Of a stretch of 64,000 nt of DNA, positions 1 to 9,879 are shown piece after piece. Position 1 is the stretch's first letter; every line of letters begins with the position of its first letter. The notes below the pieces were generated by a model. That model had not been told where the DNA came from and made no database searches. It saw nothing but the letters and a program-made list of their open reading frames with translations. A program made the position numbers and the translations under genes. This DNA is from Flaccisagitta enflata (taxonomy: Eukaryota > Chaetognatha > Sagittoidea > Aphragmophora). The stretch covers positions 3,782,001 to 3,846,000 of the forward strand of contig OZ231127.1 of the NCBI GenBank assembly GCA_965153355.1. Reading direction: 5' to 3'.

Positions 1-110
1 CTCCAATCCCAGCCTCAAGGCTCCAACCCTTGCTCTGAGGCTCCAAACCCAGCATCATGGCTCCAATTTCAACCTCATGGCTCCAATCCCTTCCTTTGGG
101 CTCCTTTGGG
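1..110. repeat. 19-20 bp minisatellite fragment (CTCCAATCCCAGCCTCAAGG type)
   Basis: Four to five degenerate tandem copies of a ~19-bp unit, GGCTCCAATCCCAGCCTCA. This is the same unit type seen inside the composite repeats at 7845-8000, 20735-21300, 21440-21860 and, inverted, 40220-40450, so it is probably the tail of such an element cut by the window edge. Confidence 0.7.
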
Positions 111-566
111 CTTTCGCGTTACGCACGGACCTACCTACCTATGGATGGACCAACCTACCTATAGATGGACCTACCTACGTGCATAATTCTTGTAGAGATG
201 CTAGGACGCATCTAAGAACATGTAACCCTCATTTTTTTCTGTATACTTTTGCTTTTGCTAAAGAAACCTCTTTCCTTTTGCTTCAGGTTGTTCTGATGCG
301 AAAATTGAGTCGTTGACGAAAGCAAACTTGGGAGTCTCCAAGCGTTGGGACTTGGAACGACTGGAGAGTAACTTGCTAAAGAGTCAACGGCATCTGTGCT
401 TTGCGGCATCTGTCATCTGCGGCACCTGTCATCTGCGGAACCTGTCATCTGCGGCCTTTTTCAATTGCGTCCACGTTCACAGAGCTCAACTTAAAATGCA
501 AATTGTTTGATAAACATTGGTCAAAATCAAACTTGAATAAGACACATCCACACCCCCGCGAGAAAA
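111..566. other. Upstream region of exon A with short repeats
   Basis: At 120-180 a degenerate tetranucleotide-type tract (CCTACCTA, GGATGGACC) resembles the variable core of the AGTCGC repeat family. At 395-462 a ~16-bp unit (CATCTGCGGCACCTGT) is repeated about four times. The stretch precedes the first convincing exon and may hold 5' UTR or promoter sequence, but no TATA box or initiator can be defended. Confidence 0.35.
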
Positions 567-996
567 ATGCCTCGCGGTCAAACTATCAAGATGTTCTACG
601 AGCAGCAAGAAAAACAGAAACAGCAACAACAACAACAACAGCATGTGCTGCTGACATCGAAAGGGAATCAGCAGCAACAGCCACAGCACGAGATTGTTGG
701 GCCGTCGGCGCCGCCGGCATCTTACGAGGTCTCCATCACGACTTCTGATGCTGCAGCGTTGCTGTCATCCTCTAATCCACTCATGACGCAATTCATTCAA
801 CCACAACTCATGTCTCCTCCTCCTAACAACCACAACGGTAACCACAACAATGGTAATAACGGCGTCCACTCGTCAACGACGACGTTGACGACGACGGCAT
901 CGAGTGAAGCATCCGAGGAATTTGCGGGTCAAAACGTGGCTTACGTGCCGCTGCATCAAGTAGCCAGTACCTTCAGCGAAGTCGTGGATGTAGCCG
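567..996 (+). CDS. Exon A: polyQ-containing N-terminal exon of a putative regulatory protein
   Basis: Open frame of 143 codons plus one nucleotide, from an ATG in a favourable context (GAGAAAAATGC) to a donor at 997 (GCCG|GTGAGT). The protein starts MPRGQTIKMFYEQQEK. It has polyQ at residues ~17-26 and ~34-38, a Pro/Asn/His-rich stretch near 90-110, a Thr/Ser block near 115-125, and ends in LHQVASTFSEVVDVAG. Such low-complexity, disordered composition is common in metazoan transcriptional and chromatin regulators; no catalytic domain is visible. It ends in phase 1 and joins exon B in frame (G + GT gives Gly). I do not recognise the family. The ATG choice is tentative, since the frame could be entered from an upstream exon. 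The final ~45 nt plus donor are the parent of the adjacent minisatellite. Confidence 0.6.
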
Positions 997-2035
997 GTGA
1001 GTGACGATGATGATTATGATAGATTGATGATGATGATGATGATGCCTCAAGTAGCCAGCATGTTCAGCGAAGTCCTTGATGAAACAGGTGAGTGATGATG
1101 ATGATGCATCAAGTCACCAGCACCTATAAGGAAGTCGTGGCTGTAGCTTATGAGTGATGATGATGATGATGATGATTCATCAAGTTGCCAGCACTTTCAG
1201 GGAAGTCGTATGAAGCTGGTGAGTGTGATAATGATGATGATTATTTATCAAGTCAACAGCACTTACAAGGAAGTGTGATTGATTATGATGATTCGTCAAG
1301 TCGCCAGCACCTTGAGCAAAGTTGTGGATGAAGCCGGTGAGTGATGATGATGATGAAGATGATTTATCAAGTCACCGGCACCTACAAGGAAGTGTGAGTG
1401 ATTATGATGATTTGTCAAGTCGCCAGCACCTTAAGCGAAGTTGTGGATGGAGCCGGTGAGTGATGATGATGATGATGATGATGATGATGACAATGATGAT
1501 GACGATAATAATGCATCAAGTCACCAGCACCTACAAGGAAGTCGTGAATGTAGCTGGTGAGTGATGATGATAATGATGATTCATTAAGTCGCCAGCACCT
1601 TACGCAAAGTTATGGTTGAAGCTGGTGAGTGATGATGATGATGATGTTCATGAGGCATCAAGTTGCCAGCACCTACAGCGAAGTTGCGGATGTAGCCGGT
1701 GAGTGATGATGATGATGATGACAATGATGATGTATCAAGTCACTAGCACCTTCAACGAAGTCGTGGATGTAGCTGGTGAGTGATGATGGTGATGATGATG
1801 CTGATTATGATGATGATGATGCATCAAGTAGCCAGCACCCTAGCGAAGTAGTGGATGTAGGCATGTAGCTGGTGAGTAATGATGATGATGATGGTGATCA
1901 TGATGATTATAATGATGATGAAGATAAATCAAGTCGCCAGCACCTTCAGCGAACTCGACGGATGTAGTTGGCAAGCGATGATAGTGATTATACTGATGAT
2001 GATGTTGATGATGATTTTGGTAAAGATGATGATGA

Positions 2036-2112
<77 letters not shown>

Positions 2113-2152
2113 CATGAAGTAGCCAGCATGATCAGCGAAGTCTTTGATATAG

Positions 2153-2160
<8 letters not shown>
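997..2160 (+). repeat. Minisatellite made of exon A 3' end plus splice donor copies
   Basis: After the true donor at 997 the intron consists of about 14 degenerate copies, 55-110 bp apart, of the exon A end. The unit reads GCATCAAGTAGCCAGCACC, then TTCAGCGAAGTCGTGGATG, then TAGCYGGTGAGTGATGATG. Units begin near 1044, 1103, 1176, 1241, 1291, 1358, 1409, 1511, 1579, 1652, 1731, 1820, 1924 and 2110, separated by variable (GAT)n. Eight or nine keep a GGTGAGT-like donor; others are mutated (TATGAGT near 1150, GGCAAGC near 1970). Confidence 0.85.
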
Positions 2161-2232
<72 letters not shown>

Positions 2233-2245
2233 CGATAGTGATGAT
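2037..2245. repeat. (GAT)n microsatellites
   Basis: Two long perfect (GATGAT)n runs, about 2037-2112 and 2152-2231, flank the last exon-derived unit. They appear to be expansions of the GTGAGTGATGATG tail that follows each donor copy. Frames here give only polyM, polyD or polyH and are not genes. Confidence 0.9.
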
Positions 2246-2485
2246 GTTGATGATGATATATTGAAAATGATGATGACGATACTTGTCTAATTTCCTTACC
2301 AAATGCCACTCTGTGTTTGTGGCTAATTGCTTGACAAATTTTGAATTTTTACCCAATTTTATCTTTCAAAAAACCAGCTTAGACTGTCCAATGAATCTGT
2401 CGATGAATTATACCGATTTCCAAGGACGCAATCAATCAGTCATACAAACAATCAACCATGCAGTTACCTTGAATCGCGACCGATT
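2246..2485. other. Intronic spacer between donor and acceptor arrays
   Basis: Ordinary AT-rich intronic sequence linking the donor-type and acceptor-type arrays. It becomes repeat-like after ~2400, where CAATCAAT words begin. No gene or regulatory site is recognised. Confidence 0.4.
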
Positions 2486-3235
2486 ATGCAGGTTCCCTGT
2501 CGCACAATCTACCTGTCCATCGATTATGCAAGTTCCCTGTCGCACAATTAACCTGTCTATTGATTATGCAGGTTCCCTGTCGCACAATCAACCTGTCCAT
2601 CGATCTTGCAGGTTTCCTAGTGCAAAATCCATCCGGCAAATCAACCAGCTAATCCATCTATCTATCAAAATTTTGCAGGTTGCCCAATGAGCAACCATTC
2701 AATCATTCAATTTAGCAGATTTCTTGGTGCGCAATCAGTATTTTCAATCTATCAATTATGCAGGATTCCTGGTGCACAATCAATCTTTCAATCAATCACT
2801 CAGTGTGCAGGTAACTTGTTGCACTAACAATCTGCCAATCCATCAGTCGATTATGCAGGTTCCCCAGTGCGCAATCAATCTTTCAAATAATCAATGAATT
2901 ATCAATTATCAATCAATTATGCAGGTTCCCCAATGTGCAATGAATCATTAGATCAATCAAAAATTCAGAGTCCCCACTGTGCAATTCGTCTTTTAAACAA
3001 TTGATCAATCAATTATGCAGGTTCCCTGTTGCGTAATCATTCTAGAGTTTCCCCTCTGTGCAGTCAGTCCGTCAATCAATTGATCAATTAATAACACAGG
3101 TTCCCCAGTGCGCAATCAATCTTTCAAACAATCAATACTTTAAGTACCCCACTGTGCAATCAGTCTTACGATCAATCAATTAGGTAGGTTCCCCGGTGCG
3201 TAATCAGTCTTTCAATCAATCAATCAATTGATCAA
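2486..3235 (+). repeat. Minisatellite made of intron 3' end plus exon B start (acceptor copies), part 1
   Basis: About 13 degenerate units of 35-80 bp built on ATTATGCAGGTTCCCCAGTG followed by CGCAATCAATCTTTCAATCA. The core GCAG|GTTCCCCGGTGCG is the acceptor and first codons of exon B at 4826-4842. Units lie near 2495, 2531, 2567, 2607, 2678, 2717, 2761, 2814, 2855, 2921, 3019, 3097 and 3184. Most keep AG, often with a weak pyrimidine tract, so they are potential decoy acceptors. Confidence 0.8.
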
Positions 3236-3437
3236 TCACTTACGACGGCGAGCATCCGACGGCAAGATTTAGTGTGTCAACAGGGGTTAAAATAGAAAAT
3301 TTTATGAGAATAAAAACAAAGAATAACATGAAAAAAATCATTGGAGTATATCTAAATGGATATTCTATTACAAAATTTACATTCAAAAAGGAGAAAACAG
3401 CAAGTAGAGCTATCAATAACTAAATGTATTCAGGTCA

Positions 3438-4230
3438 TTTCCACAATAAACCGGCCCAGCTGAAATTCATGATGTAACAGGCAAAAATTTTGTTTTTATC
3501 ATGCTAATCCATTTTTTCATGATAAAAGCTGTTGTGACATATTACTTGGGATTTGGTGCCTAGCTGATATCCTTCACACTTAAAATTTTGTTAGGCTATC
3601 TAGCAAAAAATAGGCCAAAATCATCCTCTTTTTTATGTCACACAAATGTCACACTTAAAACCACAATGAAAAAGATATAAAAAAATCATTAAGCCTACCC
3701 AACTATGGGTCATTTTTGTTTAATCACAATCCCTAAAGAAGAACTAAAGATTTTATGGTGACCAGTTGTTATTTACTATGAAAAAATTTCACTTTTAGTT
3801 GATACGTCCATATTGATGATTTATTTAATTTTGACACATAGTAGTATACTATACTTTAAATGGCAATATGTTAAGTATTATGGAAAATTTCTTTTTTCCC
3901 CTTTTAGTACAGACGTAACCCTAGTTACATGCAAAATTTCAGACCTTAATGTCAATTCTTGCCGGAGATATTGATTTTTGAAGAGAGTGACCTAAAATGT
4001 TAACACCTTGTTACTCTTATATTACTCTGATTATGATAAAAATTAACATAGTTGAACACATTTTAGATATTAGAATATTGCTTTTTCATATGATCTAAAA
4101 GAGTATCAATTTCTGATCATGTGACTCAAATTTCGAGCTATTAGATGCGACCATTATAAAATTATAACATTTTTATCAATGTTAACGAATTCCGTCGCCT
4201 GATTTCCGCCAGTCTAGTTTATTGTGGAAA
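3438..4230. mobile_element. Possible TIR element inside the AT-rich insertion
   Basis: A perfect 14-bp inverted pair, TTTCCACAATAAAC at the left and GTTTATTGTGGAAA at the right, brackets 793 bp of AT-rich sequence. No flanking target-site duplication is visible and no transposase frame is present. Could be a MITE or a chance pair. Confidence 0.3.
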
Positions 4231-4334
4231 CTGCTTTCACTAGAAAATATTCAAATTTAATTTTTTGTTCACTGATAGGAGGCTTGTTAAAATTATAACT
4301 TTGCTTAGAAAACAAAAAAACACAAAAATGAAGA

Positions 4335-4374
4335 ACATAGCCCCCTTCCAAAATTGATTATAGAGGGGGCTATG
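4335..4374. other. Strong hairpin in AT-rich DNA
   Basis: ACATAGCCCCCTT and AGAGGGGGCTATGT form a ~13-bp stem around a ~14-nt AT-rich loop. The GC-rich stem stands out in AT-rich surroundings. Function unknown; could be the centre or end of a decayed palindromic element. Confidence 0.4.
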
Positions 4375-4664
4375 TTTTTGAAAATGCAAAATTTCTCTGC
4401 ATTTGAGAGTCTTATAATTTTAACAGAGGTACAAAGAAAAAAAAGTGTAAGCAAAATTTCACTAAGAACCCTTATTTTCTTTGCTTTTCTTATGTGAATT
4501 GCCAATTTCAAGGTTCTTTTGAGGTCAGCATATAACAAAGACATACACACAGAATATTTCTGGAGATAATTTGTTTTATGAAAGTATTTTTAGCATTACT
4601 ATTATTCAACTATAGTTTAAAAAATAGGGTGAAATACTATGTGTTGCCATCAATTGCTTTCCGT

Positions 4665-4829
4665 CTTACGCAGATTACCCGGTCCGCAATCAATCTTTCA
4701 AACAATCGATACTTTAAGTACCCCTTTGTGCAATCAGTCAGTCAATCAATCGATCAATCAAATACGCAGGTTCTTCGGTGTGTAATCAGTCTTTCAATTA
4801 ATCAATCGATCAATCAATCAATCACGCAG
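4665..4829 (+). repeat. Acceptor-copy minisatellite, part 2, ending in the true acceptor of exon B
   Basis: Units near 4668 (TTACGCAGATTACCCGGTCC) and 4764 (ATACGCAGGTTCTTCGGTGT) lead to the presumed functional acceptor ATCACGCAG at 4821-4829. The preceding sequence is CAATCAATCGATCAATCAAT rather than a normal pyrimidine tract, so recognition of this site may depend on exon sequence or context. Confidence 0.75.
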
Positions 4830-5044
4830 GTTCCCCGGTGCGTGTGGTGAAGTTGTCCTCGTCCACTTTGCGTCTTCCTTCTTTGGTCACTTCCGCTGCA
4901 GAAGAGAGGCAAAGTCGTCTGCAGATAGCCACCTCCTCCTCCTCATTCTCCTCCTCCTCCTCCTCATCATCATCATCATCTGCTTCAACGCGTCAGCAGA
5001 TCCTTGACAAATTATCACCCAGAATTTATGGCAGAAACTCACAG
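4830..5044 (+). CDS. Exon B: Ser-rich internal exon joined in phase to exon A
   Basis: Begins after ATCACGCAG and ends at GTAGGT (AACTCACAG|GTAGGT). It is 215 nt, entering in phase 1 and leaving in phase 0. With the G from exon A the first codon is GGT, and the frame stays open throughout, which supports the junction. Product after the junction Gly: SPVRVVKLSSSTLRLPSLV, then a basic/polar stretch, a polySer run of ~20 residues, and a C-terminal segment STRQQILDKLSPRIYGRNSQ. The Ser run is encoded by (TCC)n/(TCA)n and is probably length-variable. I do not recognise the family; the last 20 residues look most useful for a homology search. The next exon is not evident within the following 25 kb. 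Confidence 0.6.
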
Positions 5045-5065
5045 GTAGGTGTCATCAATATCTTC

Positions 5066-5072
5066 TCTGTCG

Positions 5073-5112
<40 letters not shown>

Positions 5113-5170
5113 GGTTGTTCTTGTTGCTGTTGTTGTTTTCTTGATGCTGTTGTTGTTTTCTTGTTGCTGT
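5066..5170. repeat. (GTT)n microsatellite in intron after exon B
   Basis: Interrupted (GTT)n with TTGCTGTTGTTGTTTTC variants, starting about 20 nt after the exon B donor. It encodes only polyV-type shadow frames. Confidence 0.85.
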
Positions 5171-5184
5171 TATTGTGGTTGTTA

Positions 5185-5951
5185 CAGGGTGTACCAACTC
5201 AGTTGTAACATAAAGAATCGATGTATCTCTGCTTCTAAAAAAGATATTATAATTCTGAAAAAAGTTCTAAAGAACTTTTGAAAACCGATTTTTGCTTGAT
5301 AGGAGAAAAATAATGGGAAGGTATAAACAGCAGTGGAAAAAAGGCTTGGAAGTATATGCCTTTTTGCTAAAATTTTGCTATTTTCTATTGATTTCCAATA
5401 TCAATTTCTTTTTTTTTTACTTTTATTTCTAAATTTTTTGACAAAACGTGTCAAATTTTACTAAGAAAAACATATTTTATGCAATTAAAGAGAATTCACA
5501 GAAGAACTCACATTTTTTTCAGTAGAATACTGTGATTTTTGCCAAAATCATGCTTATGAAAATCGAGGTTTTTTTAAAAGCATGGTTTTGAAGGAAAGAA
5601 ATGCAAAAACTTCACTATTTTGAAGATGTTTGTTATTGGGGCCAAAAACTACAGCTAAAAATCTTTGCTTTGAGACCAATCTGAGGTGTGTAGCTCAATT
5701 CGTTTTGAAATGAGGGTCTTTTAAAGAAACAGTATCCATGGGCAAAGACAGCTAAATTTGTATTATGAGAAATAGCTGCTTCACTTTAGGTTGTGAATGT
5801 GAAAATTTTTTTACAGGATTGATCTATTTTCTCGGCATGAGTAAAAATCGTTTTTTCAGAGCTTTCTGGAACTTTTTTCAGAATAAGATTATCTTCTCTA
5901 GAAGCTGAGATACATCGATTCTTTATGTTACAACTGAGTTGGTACACCCTG
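5185..5951. mobile_element. Tc1/mariner-like MITE (767 bp) with TA target duplication
   Basis: Left end CAGGGTGTACCAACTCAGTT and right end AACTGAGTTGGTACACCCTG are perfect inverted repeats continuing to ~45 bp (ACATAAAGAATCGATGTATC). TA dinucleotides flank both ends (5183-5184 and 5952-5953). CAGGGTG termini with TA duplication are characteristic of Tc1/mariner. No transposase frame is present. The near-perfect arms suggest fairly recent activity. It sits in the intron after exon B. Confidence 0.85.
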
Positions 5952-6234
5952 TATTGTCATCAGTAACTTCGTCTTTTTGCTGTTAAGAGTCAATTGTTAG
6001 ACCAGAGTCGAGTACTCAAAGTAAAACGGGAGTTCACGCTACAGAAGAAAATTATTCTAACGAACACGCTACTTACGAAATTCTGCCTCGAATGAATATC
6101 TTTGAAACTCCCATCATTCTTTCTTCAGATTCTTTGTTAAAAAAAATCGCCTAAAATGAACTGTGACTAACGCCTGTAACAAAGTCTTTTCCAGTGAAAA
6201 TGGTATTTCTGAGTGACGTGTAACGAATTTTGTC

Positions 6235-6288
6235 ATGGAGAGAGTAAGAAAGGAAAAAAAGAGAAAAAGGAAGAAGGAAAGAAAGAAA

Positions 6289-6366
<78 letters not shown>

Positions 6367-6545
6367 GAGAAAGCGAGAAAGCGAGAAAGAGAGAAAGAGA
6401 GAAAGAAAGAAAGAGAGAAAGAGAGAAAGAGAGAAAGAGAGAGAAAGAAAGATTGAAAGAAAGAAGAAGAAGAAAGAGAATGAAAGAAACAAGAAGAAGA
6501 AAAAGAATGAAAGGATGAAAAGAAAGAAAGAAAAAGCAAGTGATC
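6235..6545. repeat. (GAAA)n-rich purine tract
   Basis: Long (GAAA)n core at about 6284-6366 with decaying GAGAAA/GAAGAA flanks. All long frames here (KERKKERK or FLSFFLSF) are repeat artefacts. Confidence 0.9.
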
Positions 6546-6554
6546 CTAGAGAGA

Positions 6555-6605
6555 AGGTTGAAGTGTGAGAGTGAGTTAGTGTGTGTGAGTGAGTGTGTGA
6601 GAGAG

Positions 6606-6664
<59 letters not shown>
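6555..6664. repeat. (GT)n microsatellite
   Basis: GTGTGAGTGAGT variants lead into a perfect (GT)n run at about 6609-6664. Confidence 0.9.
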
Positions 6665-6667
<3 letters not shown>

Positions 6668-6939
6668 GCAAATTTACTTTTCTGTTCTAAATTAACAAAA
6701 CAATTCTGATGGATGTTTAAGCACTAGCAATTGTTTCTCTATGGCTACAGCGAAATTCGCCTATGACGAAAAAATATCAGGTTCCCTTGGGCTTCGCTAG
6801 AAAGGTTTTTAACTGTATTTAGAAACGGTTCTAAATAAAGGAGACGCGAGTGTTTGGGTGTTTGTTATGAATTTTGATTGTTGTCGACAATTTGACGACT
6901 CTCTTACAAGTCGTACATAATTTCTTCATTAACTCACGT

Positions 6940-6940
<1 letters not shown>
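6665..6940. other. Unique AT-rich spacer
   Basis: Non-repetitive sequence between SSR arrays. No exon, RNA gene or element end is recognised. Confidence 0.4.
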
Positions 6941-6942
<2 letters not shown>

Positions 6943-7029
<87 letters not shown>

Positions 7030-7063
7030 ACACTATTTTTTGGTTTAGTATTAGTGTTGTCCA

Positions 7064-7149
<86 letters not shown>

Positions 7150-7262
7150 CACATAAACACACACATAAACACACAAACACATAAACACATAAACACATAA
7201 ACACATAAACACATAAACACATAAACACATAAACACATAAACACATAAACACATAAACACGT
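6943..7262. repeat. (CA)n twin arrays plus (ACATAAAC)n octamer array
   Basis: Two (CA)n runs, about 6943-7026 and 7064-7147, are separated by a 37-bp unique spacer. A perfect 8-bp repeat, ACATAAAC, follows for about 13 copies at 7150-7262. The octamer looks like a point-mutated CA repeat that re-expanded. Confidence 0.9.
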
Positions 7263-7601
7263 AAACACGAGTGCTGATTTTGAAGTTAAAGTTCCCTTAA
7301 ATCCAGTTGTTCATCAATGTCGCCCTTACGTTATCGAGATCATTACACCTAAGAATATATTTCGTAATCTGAACACGCCATGTGCAAATTTATAACAACA
7401 TATCCATTTCTTTGTATTCGTCTTCTTCTTCTTCTTGAAGCACCTCATTTGGTTTCGTAGTATCGACGAAAGTGCAAACTTGAAGTGGATGAATTATGAG
7501 GAAATATCATGACTGGCTCTACGGAGACCCTTTTCTCTCTTTCTCTTTCTCTATCTCTCTTTCCATAAGTGTTATGAGGTTTTGGCTGAAACCAAACTCT
7601 C

Positions 7602-8122
7602 TTTTTAGTTGCGGACACGCAACTCTATAAGAGGCTTTGTCCGTCCGTCGGTCGGTTGGTTGGTCGGTCGGTTGGTTGGTCGGTCGGTTGGTTGGTCCGT
7701 CACGCTCGAGTTGAAAAGTGGGAAAACGCGCATTTCTGCCCCTGCCCACCCGTCCGCAACTGGTGGCCGTGTATCCGGCCTTGTTTTCTTGGGCAGCGGC
7801 ACAACGAGGAAATATCTTCTCCTCCATCCCCCTGAACGCCTTAGAGGCTCAAATCCCGACTTCAACGCTCAATCCCCAGTCTCAAGACACACATTCTGGC
7901 TCCAATTCTAGGCTCATAGCTCAAATCCTAGCATTTTAGGCCAAATTCCAGCATCCTTGCTCAGATTTCAGCGTCCTAGCTAAAGATTCTAGCCTCATGC
8001 ACAGGTCCCGACTATACATGGGTCATTAGCCCCTTTTGGAACTGCTGCTCCTCTCAATTTCCACACTTTGATATTCTTGGGCGAAACGGGTATGGCTGAC
8101 CATCTGACGCTTTTGCGACTAA
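7602..8122 (+). mobile_element. AGTCGC-family repeat, long form (left and right modules)
   Basis: Best complete copy. Left end TTTTTAGTTGCGGACACGCA, then ACTCTATAAGAGGC, a (TCGGTTGG)n tract at ~7640-7697, and CTGCCCCTGCCCACCCGTCC, GCAACTGG and GTATCCGGCCTTGTT at ~7785. The right module starts GGGCAGCGGC, passes through decayed ~19-bp CTCAAATCCCAGC units (7845-8010), then GGGTCATTAGCCCC, and ends GGCTGACCATCTGACGCTTT TGCGACTA at ~8122. The termini TAGTYGC and GCGACTA are inverted. No protein is encoded. Confidence 0.65.
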
Positions 8123-8394
8123 TTTTATTTTATTTTTTTTGGTCGCCTTTCCTTAGACCGATCTGTCTGTTGGTTTGTTGGTCTTTCTGTCTTTGTTTAG
8201 ACTTTTACAGCCCCTGCCCATCAACACAACATGATTTGTATGACTTTGTTCGGTCTTTTGGATATTTTTCTCTCTTGACTCTCTAGCTCTAATCTTTTAT
8301 CCTCCTGTCTGTTAACTTGCACATCCCATAGAAGTCACCGTTCAATCCCGAATTTTATGTACGAACACATCTTACCTGTTATAGGCTGAATTCT

Positions 8395-8508
8395 GTTGTA
8401 TATCCAATAAAGGAAATGAAAAGGGACAAATTGAGGGGACTTTAATTATGCATCTACTGTAGACAGAAATCCGTCGGTGGCGGATCCGTTAGACCGGGGT
8501 TCGACTGT
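8395..8508 (+). mobile_element. Truncated pogo/Tigger-like MITE relative
   Basis: The segment AAAGGAAATGAAAAGGGACA through GGTGGCGGATCCGTTAGACC to GGGGTTCGACTG is a diverged, 5'-truncated copy of the element at 56876-57035. Confidence 0.6.
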
Positions 8509-8579
8509 TTGTCTCTCGGTCTGTCTGTTTGTCTTTCTGTCGGTCTGACATTTGTCAGACGGTCCACCAGGCGCATGTC

Positions 8580-8592
8580 TAGTAAATCTCAA

Positions 8593-8625
<33 letters not shown>

Positions 8626-8629
8626 CTAA

Positions 8630-8704
<75 letters not shown>

Positions 8705-8760
8705 AAAAAAAAAAAATTATGAAAAAAGACAGAAAAAAAGACATAATCAAATGATGATGA
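8580..8760. repeat. (CTTT)n/(TC)n microsatellite
   Basis: A short TTTC run is followed by perfect (TC)n at about 8634-8703 and a poly-A tract. Confidence 0.9.
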
Positions 8761-8976
8761 TGATGATTATGATGATGATGGTGATGATGATTGGTAAAAC
8801 ATGATAGAGGTGATGGTAATGGTCATGATGATGATAATGGGATGATCATCATAATCAGAAAATGTTGAAGATGAAAACGACTAATTTATGGATCATCATC
8901 ATGATGATGATAATGATAATGATGACGATAGTGATAATGAAATGCTCTTCAAATTCAGAAAAGATTGATGATGATT

Positions 8977-9024
<48 letters not shown>

Positions 9025-9083
9025 TTGATGGTAATGATGATGATGGTAATGATGATGATGGTAATGATGATGATGATGATGAT

Positions 9084-9155
<72 letters not shown>

Positions 9156-9200
9156 AACGATGATGATGATAACGATGATGATACCGATGATAATCATGAT
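8753..9200. repeat. (GAT)n microsatellite
   Basis: Interrupted (GAT)n with GATGAC, GGTAAT and GATAAC variants. It is perfect at about 8966-9022 and 9117-9154. PolyD and polyM frames are artefacts. Confidence 0.9.
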
Positions 9201-9484
9201 ATGGCCTTGATTTTTATTTTCTCAGGAATGAATGTTTGAACTAAAAGTGCGATGATTCTAGATTCTCCTTTTCTAGATTTTTTCTCATTTTCCCACACAT
9301 AAAAATGAGGTTGAGCTTCAGCGTTGGCTTTTGTTCCAAACGTCCGGTAAAAAGGCAAAAATGATGATAAGGAGAAATTTCTCTGCCTTCCATTCTGCTT
9401 CTTTTTCTTCTCCGTCTTCTTCAACCTCTTATTCTTCTTCTACTTCTTCTTCTTCTAGTCCTTCTTCTTGTTCAGAAGACATAC
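9201..9484. other. Unique spacer with CTT-rich tract
   Basis: Mostly unremarkable sequence ending in a CTT/TTC-rich stretch at 9395-9475. No gene is recognised. Confidence 0.35.
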
Positions 9485-9650
9485 AACTCTACACCTTGCC
9501 GTGTCGGTTGGTTGGTTGATTGGTCAGTCCGTTTGTCCGTCCCCCCCACCCTGTCAGTATGTGCGTCTGAAATATTTTTTGAATTAAGAGAGGCTTTTGC
9601 ACCACTTTCCCTGCCTAGCCGTCCGCGACTGTCTTGTCGTGTAGCTAGCC
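9485..9650 (+). mobile_element. AGTCGC-family left module, 5' truncated
   Basis: ACACCTTGCCGTGTCGGTTG, TTGGTTGATTGG, GTCCGTCC and the 3' part CCGTCCGCGACTGTCTTGTC GTGTAGCTAGCC match the copy at 47954-48113. The TTTTTAGTCGC start is missing. Confidence 0.55.
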
Positions 9651-9879
9651 TTTTTCTTCTCCCTCTTAATTTTCTTTTTAGATGAGCCCTCATATCTTCA
9701 CAAGAGGGCCTGTCCGTTTTTGTGATCGTTTATGTGTCCATGTGTTCATGTGTCTTTTCATTCAAGGTCATAGAAAAACGTTGCATGCGCCGGAACTTTC
9801 AAACAAGGGTAACAAAAATTAGGAAAATGCTAACTACAAAAACCATCAAAAAACAAAACTGAAAACAAAAAACTAAAAA

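Larger units (their letters stand above)
3236..4664. other. AT-rich insertion interrupting the acceptor array
   Basis: About 1.4 kb of non-repetitive, AT-rich DNA splits the acceptor-type minisatellite, which resumes at 4665 with the same unit, so it is probably a later insertion. The outer ends are unclear. Inside are a 14-bp inverted repeat pair (3438-3451 and 4217-4230) and a hairpin at 4335-4374. No frame looks coding. Confidence 0.45.

Noticed and set aside
4305-4550. Minus-strand 81-codon frame near the hairpin
   Set aside because: AT-rich chance frame, no start or splice context, crosses the hairpin.
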